NCBI RefSeq assembly: GCF_900102015.1
Contig: NZ_FNAT01000001.1
Location: 496,001-560,000, forward strand
Length of the DNA stretch: 64,000 nt
Origin: Limimaricola pyoseonensis
Lineage (GTDB): Bacteria; Pseudomonadota; Alphaproteobacteria; Rhodobacterales; Rhodobacteraceae
Reading direction: 5' to 3'
The first letter of the stretch is position 1. Every line of letters starts with the position of its first letter. Under the pieces are notes generated by a model. That model did no database searches. It worked only from the letters and a program-made list of their open reading frames with translations, and was not told where the DNA came from. Positions 35,601 to 43,330 of the stretch are shown in pieces. Made by a program: the position numbers and the translations under genes.

Positions 35601-38147
35601 ACAACCGAAGTCTCGGCCGAGGAGATCGCTGAGGCCATCAAAATGCTCCAACAAGTGGAGAAGATCTCCGAGGAGATCGAAACGGCATCCTGCGGGCCCA
35701 TCCTCGGCGACCGCTTCAAGGGTATCCGCACCGATATTGCCGCCCTCGAGGTCGAATGCACCCTCTCGGAAGTGGTTGCCTCATCCCCTGCCCCTGATGC
35801 CATCCGGAACATCCTTCGCAGCGGTCAGGCGCCGGACATGCTCGAACAGATCGAGGAGTTTAAAACGCGCCAAGATGCCACCGAGGAGAATGTCGCGAAG
35901 CTCTGTGGTGACCTTCAGATCGAAGGCGATCTCGCGACCAGTCTTTCCTTTGCGAAAAGGATGAATGATCTTCGTGCGGCCGCATCGGACCCCTCCTCTC
36001 TTATGGAGCGTGCCCGCCTGCGGCGCAGCGAAGAGACACTACGCTCCAAGGGCTTCGACAAGCTCGTCGATTGGGTTCTGGCCGAAGGTGAAAGCTTCGA
36101 CCCAGACAAGCTCGCCCCGCTCGTGCGCTCTGTCATTGCCAAGTCGATGGCGGACAAGGCCTACGAGGCCTACAGCCAATGGCTACAAGGCTATGATGGC
36201 GAGGAGTTTGACCGTATCCGCGCCGAGATCATCGAAAAGGACCGCGAGCTGATCGCAATGTCGCGCCAGGTGGTGCGCAACGAGCTCATCGAGCGTGCAA
36301 GCCCGCCGGGTGGCAACAGCATCGGCCGCAAGTCGACCTACACCAATATGAGCCTTCTGCGGAACGAGATGGGCAAGAAGAAGAACCGTCTCGGCGTTCG
36401 CGAGCTCACCCGTCGCGCTGGGCAGGCGCTACAGGAGCTGAAGCCCTGCTGGATGATGTCACCATTGGCTGTCGCGCAATACCTGCACTCCGGGCTGACC
36501 TTCGATCTCGTGGTGATCGACGAGGCATCACAGATGACGCCTGAAAACGCGATCGGAGCACTGAGCCGGGCCAAGCAATCCGTAATCGTCGGCGACACCA
36601 AGCAGCTTCCGCCGACTACCTTCTTTCAGAAGATGCTCGACGACAGCGACGCCGACGAGGATCTGCGCGAGGACAGCGAAAGCATCCTCGACATGGCCAA
36701 CATGGCCTTCCGTCCCGTGCGCCAGCTGCGCTGGCACTATCGCTCGCGCCATTCGGCCCTAATCCGCTTCTCCAACGAGTGGATGTATGACAGCAAGCTG
36801 ACGATCTTTCCGTCGGCACGCGAGGATGATCCCGAATTCGGCGTTCATCTCGTCGAGGTCGATGGCATCTACAAGGGCAAGCGCAACGACATCGAGGCCC
36901 GAGAGGTCGTGAAGGCCGCGGTGCGCCATATGCGAGAGCATCCCAGTCTCTCGCTCGGCATCGTTACGATGAACACTGACCAGAAGGACCTGATCCTCGA
37001 GGAGTTCGAGCGCGAGCGGGATCGCAACCCGCATGTGCAAGCCTATGTGCGCCAATGGGAGGAGCACGAGGACGCGCTCGAGCATTTCTTCGTCAAGAAC
37101 CTAGAGACGATTCAGGGCGACGAGCGCGACGTGATGTTCATCTCGACGCTCTATGGGCCCGAGGTCAAAGGCAGCAAGCCACATCAGCGCTTCGGCCCGA
37201 TCAACTCGGCTCACGGTCATCGCCGTCTGAACGTTCTCTTCACCCGCGCCAAGCGCAAGATCGTCACCTTCACCTCGCTCAAGCCCACGGACATCCTCGT
37301 GGATGAGGGCAAGAACCGCGGCGTTCATATGTTCCGCGCCTGGCTCGAGTATTGCGGCTCCGGCTACGTGCCGAGCCGCACGCGCCCCGGCGGCGAAACC
37401 GATAGCCCCTTCGAGGACTACGTAATCCAGCAGGTCGAGGCGCTAGGCTGCGAAGCGGTCCCGCAGGTGGGCACGGCCGGCTATCGCGTCGATATCGGCG
37501 TGCGTCACCCGGAATGGCCCTATGGCTACATCCTGGGCGTGGAGTGCGATGGTGCGAGCTACCACTCCTCCAAGTCGAGCCGCGATCGCGACCGGCTGCG
37601 GCAGGAAGTGCTGGAAGGTCTCGGCTGGCGCTTCCACCGCATCTGGTCGACGGACTGGTTCAATGATCCGCGCACGCAGGTCGAGCGCCTCAAGGAAGCC
37701 ATCGACGCGGCCCTCGTTGCTGCCAAGGAAAGCGGCTTCACTACTCAGCCCCGCATCGAGGCTGTGAAAGCGCTCCAAGACGTCGTGGAGGAGCCTGAGG
37801 AGACCCCGATGCCGGTGGCTCCTCCCGTCTCAGCCGCAGCCCCCAGGGGCCACAGCAGGGCGCGTCAGAGCAATCTCTTCGACGGCAGCGACGACCTTTT
37901 GGGCGGCGTCGTCGAGGCTGACCCCGGCACCATCATGGCCGGCAGCAAGGTGAAGGTGGAGATCCTCTCCGAGCAGGGCCGAAAGCTCAGCTTCCAACTC
38001 GTCGAGGAGGAAAACGACATCGACAATGGCAAGGTCGGTATCCATACGCCTCTCGGCCAAGCCCTGATCGACGCCCAGGAGGGCGACGAGGTCGAATACC
38101 AGGTCGGTGTGGAGATAAAGTCAGCCCGGATCCTACAGGTCAGGTGA
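32658..38147 (+). CDS. DUF4011 SF1 helicase with Vsr-like nuclease and GreA/GreB-C-like domain, 1829 aa
   Basis: Domain order by eye: DUF4011 at the N-terminus (LEELRKRLLDSSRRNPLINI); Walker A GPPGSGKSQTIVN at about 403-415; a coiled-coil/helical insertion of about 870 residues; Walker B VIDEASQMTPENA (Asp1288) with GDTKQLPPT; motif IV WHYRSRH; motif V ETIQGDERDVM; motif VI NVLFTRAKRK; a Vsr/MTES_1575-type nuclease at about 1575-1690 with YRVDIGV (Asp1612) and VECDGASYH (Glu1629, Asp1631); and a final segment 1762-1829 (VGIHTPLGQALIDAQEGDEV) matching the FKBP-like GreA/GreB C-terminal domain. AGGAGGT precedes the ATG at 32658. Such helicase-nucleases occur in defence islands; exact activity is inferred. 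Confidence 0.87.
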   Translation: MKDQSFTTTEDSHLKDPEIISLVSDRLEELRKRLLDSSRRNPLINIPFKKNSTTVLRVVDELPEILRYNLTNGTAMRLVPLPAIEEELPDEQTDEFLDALHIARSEDEQYLSEIEALDPDSRTADEDEYNIERALKDRLREALGLPKRQTTDNPSLIEHAKAHGISPHYALPEPDEEHEDGRHNDTDIQTLMLPEKLSRVAKQIAERGRSYERESGVNVLHAAFGLLEWKNPGESKAYVSPLLLCEIRIERKQSPQGAQFLISGEGKATVNTTLKQKLFTEHRLDLPDHETGSIEDYFRTVAEAAPSGWHWKVRREVAIGIFPSSKIAMYHDLDPKKRSVAENATVAKLLATSGGGEASYADVYGTDEPEMSKKVPHLVMDADASQFSALVDVANGQDVSIEGPPGSGKSQTIVNLIAAALREGKKVLFVAEKLTALDVVKNRLESANLGEFILPLQAGKGTRDKVYHSLEERLSIEIEDGRAGSEFSSRQRALEKRRQTLQDYLDILSQNFGSTGLTVYEVIGHAIATNEVREIAPKDVRRIRVPNCDQIGPAEIDAIVEDAKGFADRLSRISRMPRLWLDAQASIPNRDDAEDICERLESIANDIEQYVEDVTSSDAAPLFSQGAFETDITALRDAIAALAEKDGQIDGDLVDTLTDAAKRRSVRGLCDLVKERQSLLGRLRKRVSDPEDPSLEASLNKALAFARSNDDIINAGAYRDSSFTLERWLGRARRHAELANALPANWAHNNPLPLDQLHAQASWFASVTSKILAQRIADPEKKTEALGRELKSQHADLTAEIARIRKAIPHAGDHSKGLIERTADIIEQSGLLRFMSSEFKNARNTYTRILGGSPVDDRPTMTVRLRTYGKWLAKKSEFENHTAYNKMFGDIFKGLDTDISHIDAMCDLHRHCDRISCGDEDLRRALESGDLTAVLAFAQEEGLPSDTLYDLKTEIDRKSEEKSFVEEKLEEAEKHLALFNSTTEVSAEEIAEAIKMLQQVEKISEEIETASCGPILGDRFKGIRTDIAALEVECTLSEVVASSPAPDAIRNILRSGQAPDMLEQIEEFKTRQDATEENVAKLCGDLQIEGDLATSLSFAKRMNDLRAAASDPSSLMERARLRRSEETLRSKGFDKLVDWVLAEGESFDPDKLAPLVRSVIAKSMADKAYEAYSQWLQGYDGEEFDRIRAEIIEKDRELIAMSRQVVRNELIERASPPGGNSIGRKSTYTNMSLLRNEMGKKKNRLGVRELTRRAGQALQELKPCWMMSPLAVAQYLHSGLTFDLVVIDEASQMTPENAIGALSRAKQSVIVGDTKQLPPTTFFQKMLDDSDADEDLREDSESILDMANMAFRPVRQLRWHYRSRHSALIRFSNEWMYDSKLTIFPSAREDDPEFGVHLVEVDGIYKGKRNDIEAREVVKAAVRHMREHPSLSLGIVTMNTDQKDLILEEFERERDRNPHVQAYVRQWEEHEDALEHFFVKNLETIQGDERDVMFISTLYGPEVKGSKPHQRFGPINSAHGHRRLNVLFTRAKRKIVTFTSLKPTDILVDEGKNRGVHMFRAWLEYCGSGYVPSRTRPGGETDSPFEDYVIQQVEALGCEAVPQVGTAGYRVDIGVRHPEWPYGYILGVECDGASYHSSKSSRDRDRLRQEVLEGLGWRFHRIWSTDWFNDPRTQVERLKEAIDAALVAAKESGFTTQPRIEAVKALQDVVEEPEETPMPVAPPVSAAAPRGHSRARQSNLFDGSDDLLGGVVEADPGTIMAGSKVKVEILSEQGRKLSFQLVEEENDIDNGKVGIHTPLGQALIDAQEGDEVEYQVGVEIKSARILQVR

Positions 38148-38374
38148 CAAAAGGCTCCGCGCTCTGTCCCTCGGAGCAGTCCCAGCTTCAACCGTTGCTG
38201 ACCCGGACGCAGCGGCGTCGCCGCGCACCTCTTGCCCCCCTGACGGGGTCCGACGATCAAAACGGGTGCGATGGAGGTCGGAAAGAACGAGCCAGTGGTC
38301 GGCGATCTTTTTAAAAGCATCGCCGGCGCACCAAGACTTAGACAAAATTAGAGTATCTTACGGAGGAAACCTCT

Positions 38375-39445
38375 ATGCCGATCAGTCACGCGGTGTGGAC
38401 CGTATCCGATCGCCCATCTGTCATCCCACAAGGCGCATTGCCCTCTGAGCAGATGCTTGAGGATATGATCATGGCAGAGCCCAAGATCCTGTCTTCCGAG
38501 TGGATGCTTATCGGCCGACAAGTCGGCACCAGGCACGGCGGGTGGATTGATTTGCTAGCGGTCGCGCCCGACGGCACGCTCGTGGTTATCGAACTGAAAA
38601 GAGATAAGACACCACGCGAAGTCGTCGCTCAAGCTCTCGACTACGCTTCATGGGTCGAAGTGCAAGGAGCGGAAGATATTGCAGCCATTTATAGCCGCTT
38701 CAAACCCGGAAGAAGTCTTGCTGCGGACTTCGAAGCGCGGTTTGGCCAAGCGCTTGATGAAGATACCATCAACGAAAGTCACCAAGTGGTCATCGTGGCA
38801 TCTACTCTTGATGCCAGCAGTGAGAGGATCGTGAACTACCTCAACGACAAGGGGATCGCGATCAACGTATTGTTTTTTCAGGTTTTTGACCATGGAGATC
38901 AGCAACTTCTCAGCCGAGCGTGGCTGATCGATCCAGGCGACGTTCAGGTGCAGGCAGCTGGCCGTAGCAAGAGCGGCGAAAAAGAGCCATGGAATGGCGA
39001 ATTCTATGTGAGTTTTGGTGCTGATCGAAGCCGCGTTTGGGATGAGGCTGTGCGTTATGGATTTATATCTGGTGGCGGCGGGGAGTGGTATAGCAACTCC
39101 CTGAGGATGCTGGAAGAAGGCGACCGTATTTGGGTAAAAATTCCCAAAAGAGGTTTTGTCGGCGTGGGTCGCGTCACGGGACCTCGGGTTGCCGCCAAAG
39201 ATTTCCAGATCAATGAAATGCCAGCTCTAGATGTCCTCGAAGGAAATTACCATCGGGAATATTCTAATGATCCGGAGAAGTCTGAATATTTCGTTCCTGT
39301 CCAGTGGATCTGCACTGTTCCGCAGGCGCAGGCAGTTCAGGAGGTAGGTATGTTCGGAAACCAGAATACGGTGTGCAAACCCGTGACGCCGAAGTGGCGG
39401 TCGACGGTCGCTAGGCTTATGGAAAGATTCGAAGTCACGGATTAA
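38375..39445 (+). CDS. NucS-like PD-(D/E)XK nuclease with a C-terminal EVE/PUA-like domain
   Basis: 356 aa. The N-terminal half has the NucS/DUF91-type core: MLEDMIMAEPKIL, GGWIDLLAVAPDGTLVVIEL with catalytic Asp and the E-x-K of IELKRDKTPREV, then QALDYASWV. The C-terminal part (about 205-300) reads FYVSFGADRSRVWDEAVRYG, then LEEGDRIWVKIPKRGFVGVG, resembling EVE/PUA folds that can read modified bases. It lies about 230 bp after the helicase-nuclease gene on the same strand. A nuclease coupled to a modified-base reader would fit a modification-dependent restriction role; that is inference. Confidence 0.75.
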   Translation: MPISHAVWTVSDRPSVIPQGALPSEQMLEDMIMAEPKILSSEWMLIGRQVGTRHGGWIDLLAVAPDGTLVVIELKRDKTPREVVAQALDYASWVEVQGAEDIAAIYSRFKPGRSLAADFEARFGQALDEDTINESHQVVIVASTLDASSERIVNYLNDKGIAINVLFFQVFDHGDQQLLSRAWLIDPGDVQVQAAGRSKSGEKEPWNGEFYVSFGADRSRVWDEAVRYGFISGGGGEWYSNSLRMLEEGDRIWVKIPKRGFVGVGRVTGPRVAAKDFQINEMPALDVLEGNYHREYSNDPEKSEYFVPVQWICTVPQAQAVQEVGMFGNQNTVCKPVTPKWRSTVARLMERFEVTD

Positions 39446-39747
39446 AATCCGGGGGCAGGAACAAGACGCTGCCAGCTTCATAGCCTCTATCTTGAACTCA
39501 ACGCTGAACGTTCGGTTCTTAACCTGAGGCCTCCTATCGCACGGTCACGATCTTATCGTGGTGTCCAGAGGATCGGCCGCTGGTAACAGCCCGAGATGCA
39601 GCTGGCAACAACCTGAAGTATTAAGGTTGGCAGTTTTCGAAAACTGCGAACGCTCCCACTTTCTTAAGACCGCAGAAGTCACGGCGGCCCTTTTGCCGCT
39701 AGGCCCCCAAGCGTATGAGAGAGCCCTCAGGGACGGAAAGGACTGCC
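39446..39747. other. Intergenic region upstream of tex
   Basis: About 300 bp without a gene. It contains a perfect 16-bp palindrome (listed separately), an inverted repeat CAACCT...AGGTTG just before it, and the 13-mer TGCGAACGCTCCC at 39645-39657 that recurs at 14202-14214. Probably holds the tex promoter. Confidence 0.5.
39631..39646. promoter_or_regulatory. Perfect 16-bp palindrome, possible operator
   Basis: CAGTTTTCGAAAACTG is fully self-complementary and lies about 100 bp upstream of the tex start. Symmetry and position suit a dimeric repressor site, but no matching second copy was noticed in the window and no regulator can be assigned. Confidence 0.4.
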
Positions 39748-42093
39748 ATGGATCGCGCGACCCGCATCAACCGGACGATCGGCCAGGACATCGGGGCGAC
39801 CGCGACCCAGGTCGCGGCCGCGATCAAACTGCTCGACGAGGGTGCGACCGTCCCCTTCATCGCGCGCTACCGCAAGGAGGCCACGGGCGGGCTCGACGAT
39901 GCCCAGCTGCGCTTGCTGGCCGACCGCCTGGGCTATCTGCGCGAGCTCGACGACCGGCGCGACGCGATCCTCAAATCGATCCGCGAGCAGGACAAGCTCA
40001 CCGACGCGCTGGCCCGCGCCATCGCCGCCGCCGAGACCAAGACGCAGCTCGAGGACATCTACCTGCCCTTCAAGCCCAAGCGCCGAACCAAGGCGATGAT
40101 CGCGCGCGAGAACGGGCTGGAGCCCCTGCCTGACGCGATCATGGCGGACCGGACATGCGACCCGGAAACGCTTGCGAAGCCCTATCTGAGCGAGGCGGTG
40201 CCGGATGCGAAGGAGGCGCTGAACGGTGCCCGCGATATCCTCACCGAGGAGCTGTCGGAGACCGCCGAGCTGCTGGGCGACCTACGGAATTACCTCCGGA
40301 ATGAAGCCATCGTGACCGCCAAGGTGGTCTCCGGCCAGGAAGAGTCCGGGGCCAAGTTCTCGGATTACTTCGACCACGCCGAGAAATGGGCAACCATGCC
40401 GTCGCACCGCGCTCTGGCGCTGCTGCGCGCACTTAAAGAAGGCGTCATCCGCTTCGACATCGGCCCCGACAAGAAGGTCGGAGAGCCGCGCTGCGAGGCC
40501 ATGGTCGCCGCGCGCCTGAACCCTTCGGGCAACGGTCCCGGCGACCGCTGGCTGCGCGATGTCGCGAGTTGGGCCTGGCGGGTGAAACTTTCGACGACCA
40601 TGATGACCGAGCTGGTGGCCGAGCTGCGCGCCCGTGCGCATGAGGAGGCCATCTCCGTCTTCGCGCGCAACCTCAAGGACCTGCTGCTGGCGGCCCCGGC
40701 TGGCGCGCGGCCGACCCTTGGGCTCGACCCGGGCATCCGCACCGGCGTGAAGGCCGCGGTGATCGACGCCACCGGCAAGGTCCTCGCCACCGACACGCTC
40801 TACCCATTCCAGCCCCGCAAGGACGTAACCGGGGCGCAGGCGACCATCCTGCGGCTCATCAAGACGCATGGCATCGAACTCATCGCCATCGGCAACGGCA
40901 CCGCCTCGCGCGAGACCGAAAAGCTAGTGGCGGAGACGCTCGCCCTGCTCCCTGCCGACGTGAAGAAGCCGACCAAGGTGATCGTCAGCGAGGCTGGCGC
41001 CTCGGTCTATTCCGCTTCCGAGCTCGCCTCGAAGGAGTTCCCCGATCTCGACGTGTCCCTGCGCGGGGCGGTCTCCATCGCGCGGCGGCTACAGGACCCA
41101 TTGGCGGAGTTGGTGAAGATTGAACCGAAGAGCATCGGCGTGGGCCAGTATCAGCACGATGTCGACCAGCGCCGACTGTCGAAATCGCTCGAAGCGGTTG
41201 TCGAGGATGCGGTGAACGCGGTCGGCGTCGATCTCAACACCGCTTCCGCGCCGCTCCTCGCCCACGTCTCGGGCCTTACTCCGGCATTGGCTGATGCGAT
41301 CGTCGCGCATCGCGATCAGGCAGGCGCCTTCGAGACGCGCAAGGAACTCCTGAAGGTCAGCCGGCTCGGGCCGCGCGCCTTCGAGCAATGCGCGGGTTTC
41401 CTGCGCATCCGAGACGGCCGCGAGCCGCTGGATGCCTCCGCGGTCCACCCGGAGGCCTATGGCGTGGCGCGCCGCATCATCGCCGATTGCGGTCGCGACC
41501 TGCGCAGCCTGCAATCTGATCCGGCCGCCCTACGCAACGTGCGAGCCGAGGCCTATGTCGACGATCATTTTGGATTGCCGACGGTGCGGGACATCCTCTC
41601 GGAGCTGGAGAAACCGGGACGCGATCCCCGCCCGAGCTTCAAGACGGCGAGCTTCGCTGAGGGGATCGAGCAGATCACCGACCTGCGCGAGGGCATGCGG
41701 CTCGAGGGCACGGTGACCAATGTCGCGGCCTTCGGCGCCTTCATCGACATCGGCGTCCACCAGGACGGCCTCGTCCATGTCAGCCAGCTGGCCGACCGCT
41801 TCGTGAAGGACCCGCACGAGGTGGTGAAGGCCGGCGACGTCGTGCAGGTCCGAGTGACAGAGGTCGATGTGGCGCGCAAGCGCATCGGGCTGACCATGCG
41901 CAAGGATGGCGGCGCCTCGGCCAAGCAGGAGCGCAATCTCCGGAGCGACCAGCGACCGGAACGGCGCAAGGAGGCGACGCGACACGCCGGAACGCCGCCG
42001 CGCGGCAAGGGTCCGACCGGAGGCACCCCCAGGGGCGGGGATCAACCCGGAGCCCTTGGTTCGGCCCTGCTCGATGCGATGAAGAAGCGCTAG
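39748..42093 (+). CDS. tex: Tex family RNA-binding transcription accessory protein
   Basis: 781 aa, full length for Tex. Tex N-terminal region (LLDEGATVPFIARYRKEATG, the family hallmark), YqgF/RNase H-like domain at about 325-450 (TLGLDPGIRTGVKAAVIDAT), helix-hairpin-helix region (SIGVGQYQHDVDQ, LNTASAPLLAHVSGL), S1 RNA-binding domain at about 645-715 (GMRLEGTVTNVAAFGAFIDI) and a basic tail. GGAAAGGA precedes the ATG. Tex is normally a core chromosomal gene affecting transcription complexes. Here it lies inside the right repeat, so it is carried by the island or was captured with its right end. Confidence 0.95.
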   Translation: MDRATRINRTIGQDIGATATQVAAAIKLLDEGATVPFIARYRKEATGGLDDAQLRLLADRLGYLRELDDRRDAILKSIREQDKLTDALARAIAAAETKTQLEDIYLPFKPKRRTKAMIARENGLEPLPDAIMADRTCDPETLAKPYLSEAVPDAKEALNGARDILTEELSETAELLGDLRNYLRNEAIVTAKVVSGQEESGAKFSDYFDHAEKWATMPSHRALALLRALKEGVIRFDIGPDKKVGEPRCEAMVAARLNPSGNGPGDRWLRDVASWAWRVKLSTTMMTELVAELRARAHEEAISVFARNLKDLLLAAPAGARPTLGLDPGIRTGVKAAVIDATGKVLATDTLYPFQPRKDVTGAQATILRLIKTHGIELIAIGNGTASRETEKLVAETLALLPADVKKPTKVIVSEAGASVYSASELASKEFPDLDVSLRGAVSIARRLQDPLAELVKIEPKSIGVGQYQHDVDQRRLSKSLEAVVEDAVNAVGVDLNTASAPLLAHVSGLTPALADAIVAHRDQAGAFETRKELLKVSRLGPRAFEQCAGFLRIRDGREPLDASAVHPEAYGVARRIIADCGRDLRSLQSDPAALRNVRAEAYVDDHFGLPTVRDILSELEKPGRDPRPSFKTASFAEGIEQITDLREGMRLEGTVTNVAAFGAFIDIGVHQDGLVHVSQLADRFVKDPHEVVKAGDVVQVRVTEVDVARKRIGLTMRKDGGASAKQERNLRSDQRPERRKEATRHAGTPPRGKGPTGGTPRGGDQPGALGSALLDAMKKR

Positions 42094-42430
42094 AAACCAC
42101 GTCGTCATTCGAAGCTTCGTGTAACGGCGATCGGGATGCTGCCTTGGAAGCAAGTCTTTCGGTTGCGAAGCAAAATCCGACCAAGCGCCTGTGGCGGACA
42201 TGAGGCCGCCCTGCATGACGTCAAAGATCTCGGAAGGCAGATGCCGATCCTAGCGCAGCAACGCTCGGTCACTGCAGAGGGAACGCTCCGTCTTCAGCGC
42301 GGAGTGGCGCAGGCCCACAGCAGTTTTTTAAGTTCGACCTGGAACCCGAGCCGTTGCACAGCAGTTTGCACAATCTGGCGCCACGCGGCGCCGAGGCTCA
42401 CGATTGGCGTTGCAAAACAACGTTGTGCAT
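42094..42430. other. Right end of island, no gene seen
   Basis: About 340 bp between tex and the right attachment site. No open frame is supported. It probably contains integrase arm sites and eroded sequence. Confidence 0.45.
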
Positions 42431-42461
42431 TTTGGCTCCGGGCCCTACCGCCGGAGCCAAA
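42431..42461. repeat. Inverted repeat at attR, possible integrase core site
   Basis: TTTGGCTCCGG (42431-42441) is the exact reverse complement of CCGGAGCCAAA (42451-42461), with nine bases GCCCTACCG between. The right arm is the tRNA acceptor/CCA sequence, the left arm comes from the island end. Two inverted arms around a short overlap are the usual layout of a tyrosine recombinase crossover site. Confidence 0.65.
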
Positions 42462-42471
42462 CTTCCAGCAA
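42443..42471 (+). repeat. attR: right copy of the 29-bp tRNA-Asn direct repeat
   Basis: Identical to 9551-9579 and carrying the last 17 nt of the tRNA gene including CCA. The rest of the tRNA is absent here, as expected for the distal attachment site of an element that integrates into a tRNA 3' end. Confidence 0.92.
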
Positions 42472-42490
42472 GCCGCTGAAGTTCAGGCAG

Positions 42491-42526
42491 AAAACCCCCG
42501 GGTCTCGGCAGAGACCCGGGGGTTTT
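42491..42526 (+). terminator. Second copy of the tRNA-Asn terminator hairpin
   Basis: Same hairpin as at 9600-9635 (ACCCCCGGGTCTC / GAGACCCGGGGGT), here followed by TTTTGCG. It lies outside attR, before the integrase relic, showing that the duplicated block extends past the attachment core. Confidence 0.88.
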
Positions 42527-42605
42527 GCGTTTGGCCTTGCATAAAGCTCTGCACAGCCCCTCGGATCGCCCCGCGACACCTCCAACCCCTGGCGGCCCCT
42601 CGCCG

Positions 42606-43235
42606 ATGGCGCTCAAGACCCCTTACCTCGAATTCAGAGCAACCGGTTACTACTGGCGCCGCCGCGTCCCGGCCCGATACGGTAAAGCTCGCGGCCCATA
42701 CGGCGTCATGCGATATCGCGCAGGATAAGGCCGAGCCCCGCAACGAAATCCCACGGCCAACCCCGGCCGTCGCCGAGGAACAGCGCCCTGCCCACGAAAG
42801 CCCGGACTGCTGCGAGGATAGGCTCGCTCCGTGGACGGCTCGGCCGACAGCTGCCTTCCACGACCTGCCCGGCCTTTAGATGACAATTGATCCCAGCCTC
42901 CTGGTGCCGGCCCGCATACCGGACAGAACGGATCCGAAGATCATCGACCTCTGGGACGACTGGGTCGACGACATGTCACGTGGTCTGCGCTCCAACGGGG
43001 TCTGCTCGTTCGAGGACGAAGGCAAGGCTGCCCGGTTCAAGAAGGACGCCGATACGATCCGGTCGACGCGACGTTTCGTTCACGATGTTTTCCGGCGGGA
43101 CCCGCCTTTCGCAGGCAACTGGTGAACTCCGGGCGCGGCTCACCGATCTTCTGCGCGGCCCGCCGAGCAACCATGGTCGCCCGAGCCGGTGGCGTCACCT
43201 CACCTTTTTCGAGTTCATCGAACACGAAAAATGCG
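42606..43235 (+). pseudogene. Decayed tyrosine integrase of an older island at the same tRNA
   Basis: It begins KTPYLEFRATGYYWRRRVPA, nearly identical to the N-terminus of the active integrase, then jumps into a Pro-rich linker after an internal deletion and hits a stop at 42728. A second piece from 42880 (IIDLWDDWVDDMSRGLRSNG, FEDEGKAARFKKDADTIRST) aligns with residues about 280-325 of the active enzyme. A further frameshift continues as LTDLLRGPPSNHGRPSRWRH to EFIEHEK. No catalytic domain remains. Confidence 0.88.
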
Positions 43236-43330
43236 AAGCGGGGAGCAGCCCAGTCTGTGGAACCCTCTCTTGAGCTTGTTTGCCGAAGGAAACTCAGTCG
43301 CTTGCGCGACAACAGTGGTAGTGTGACCGG

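Larger units (their letters stand above)
9551..42471. mobile_element. Integrated genomic island in tRNA-Asn, about 33 kb
   Basis: The island is bounded by a 29-bp perfect repeat whose left copy is the 3' end of tRNA-Asn, and it starts with a tyrosine integrase reading away from the tRNA. Cargo includes probable defence genes, a second recombinase module, an SF3 helicase, exported proteins and IS remnants. Several genes (for example 12427-16615 and 29800-31446) have visibly lower GC than the flanks. No conjugation genes, relaxase, capsid, terminase or tail genes were recognised, so it is best called a non-conjugative integrative island or satellite-like element. Homology continues about 150 bp past the perfect repeat on both sides, so the exact crossover point is uncertain. 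Confidence 0.88.

Noticed and set aside
14202-39657. 13-mer TGCGAACGCTCCC at 14202 and 39645
   Set aside because: Only two copies, and the flanks do not align beyond the 13 bases. Could be common eroded spacer sequence; not enough for a repeat family.
9551-42471. Reading the island as a prophage
   Set aside because: No capsid, portal, terminase, tail or lysis gene was recognised. Integrase and helicase alone do not make a prophage.
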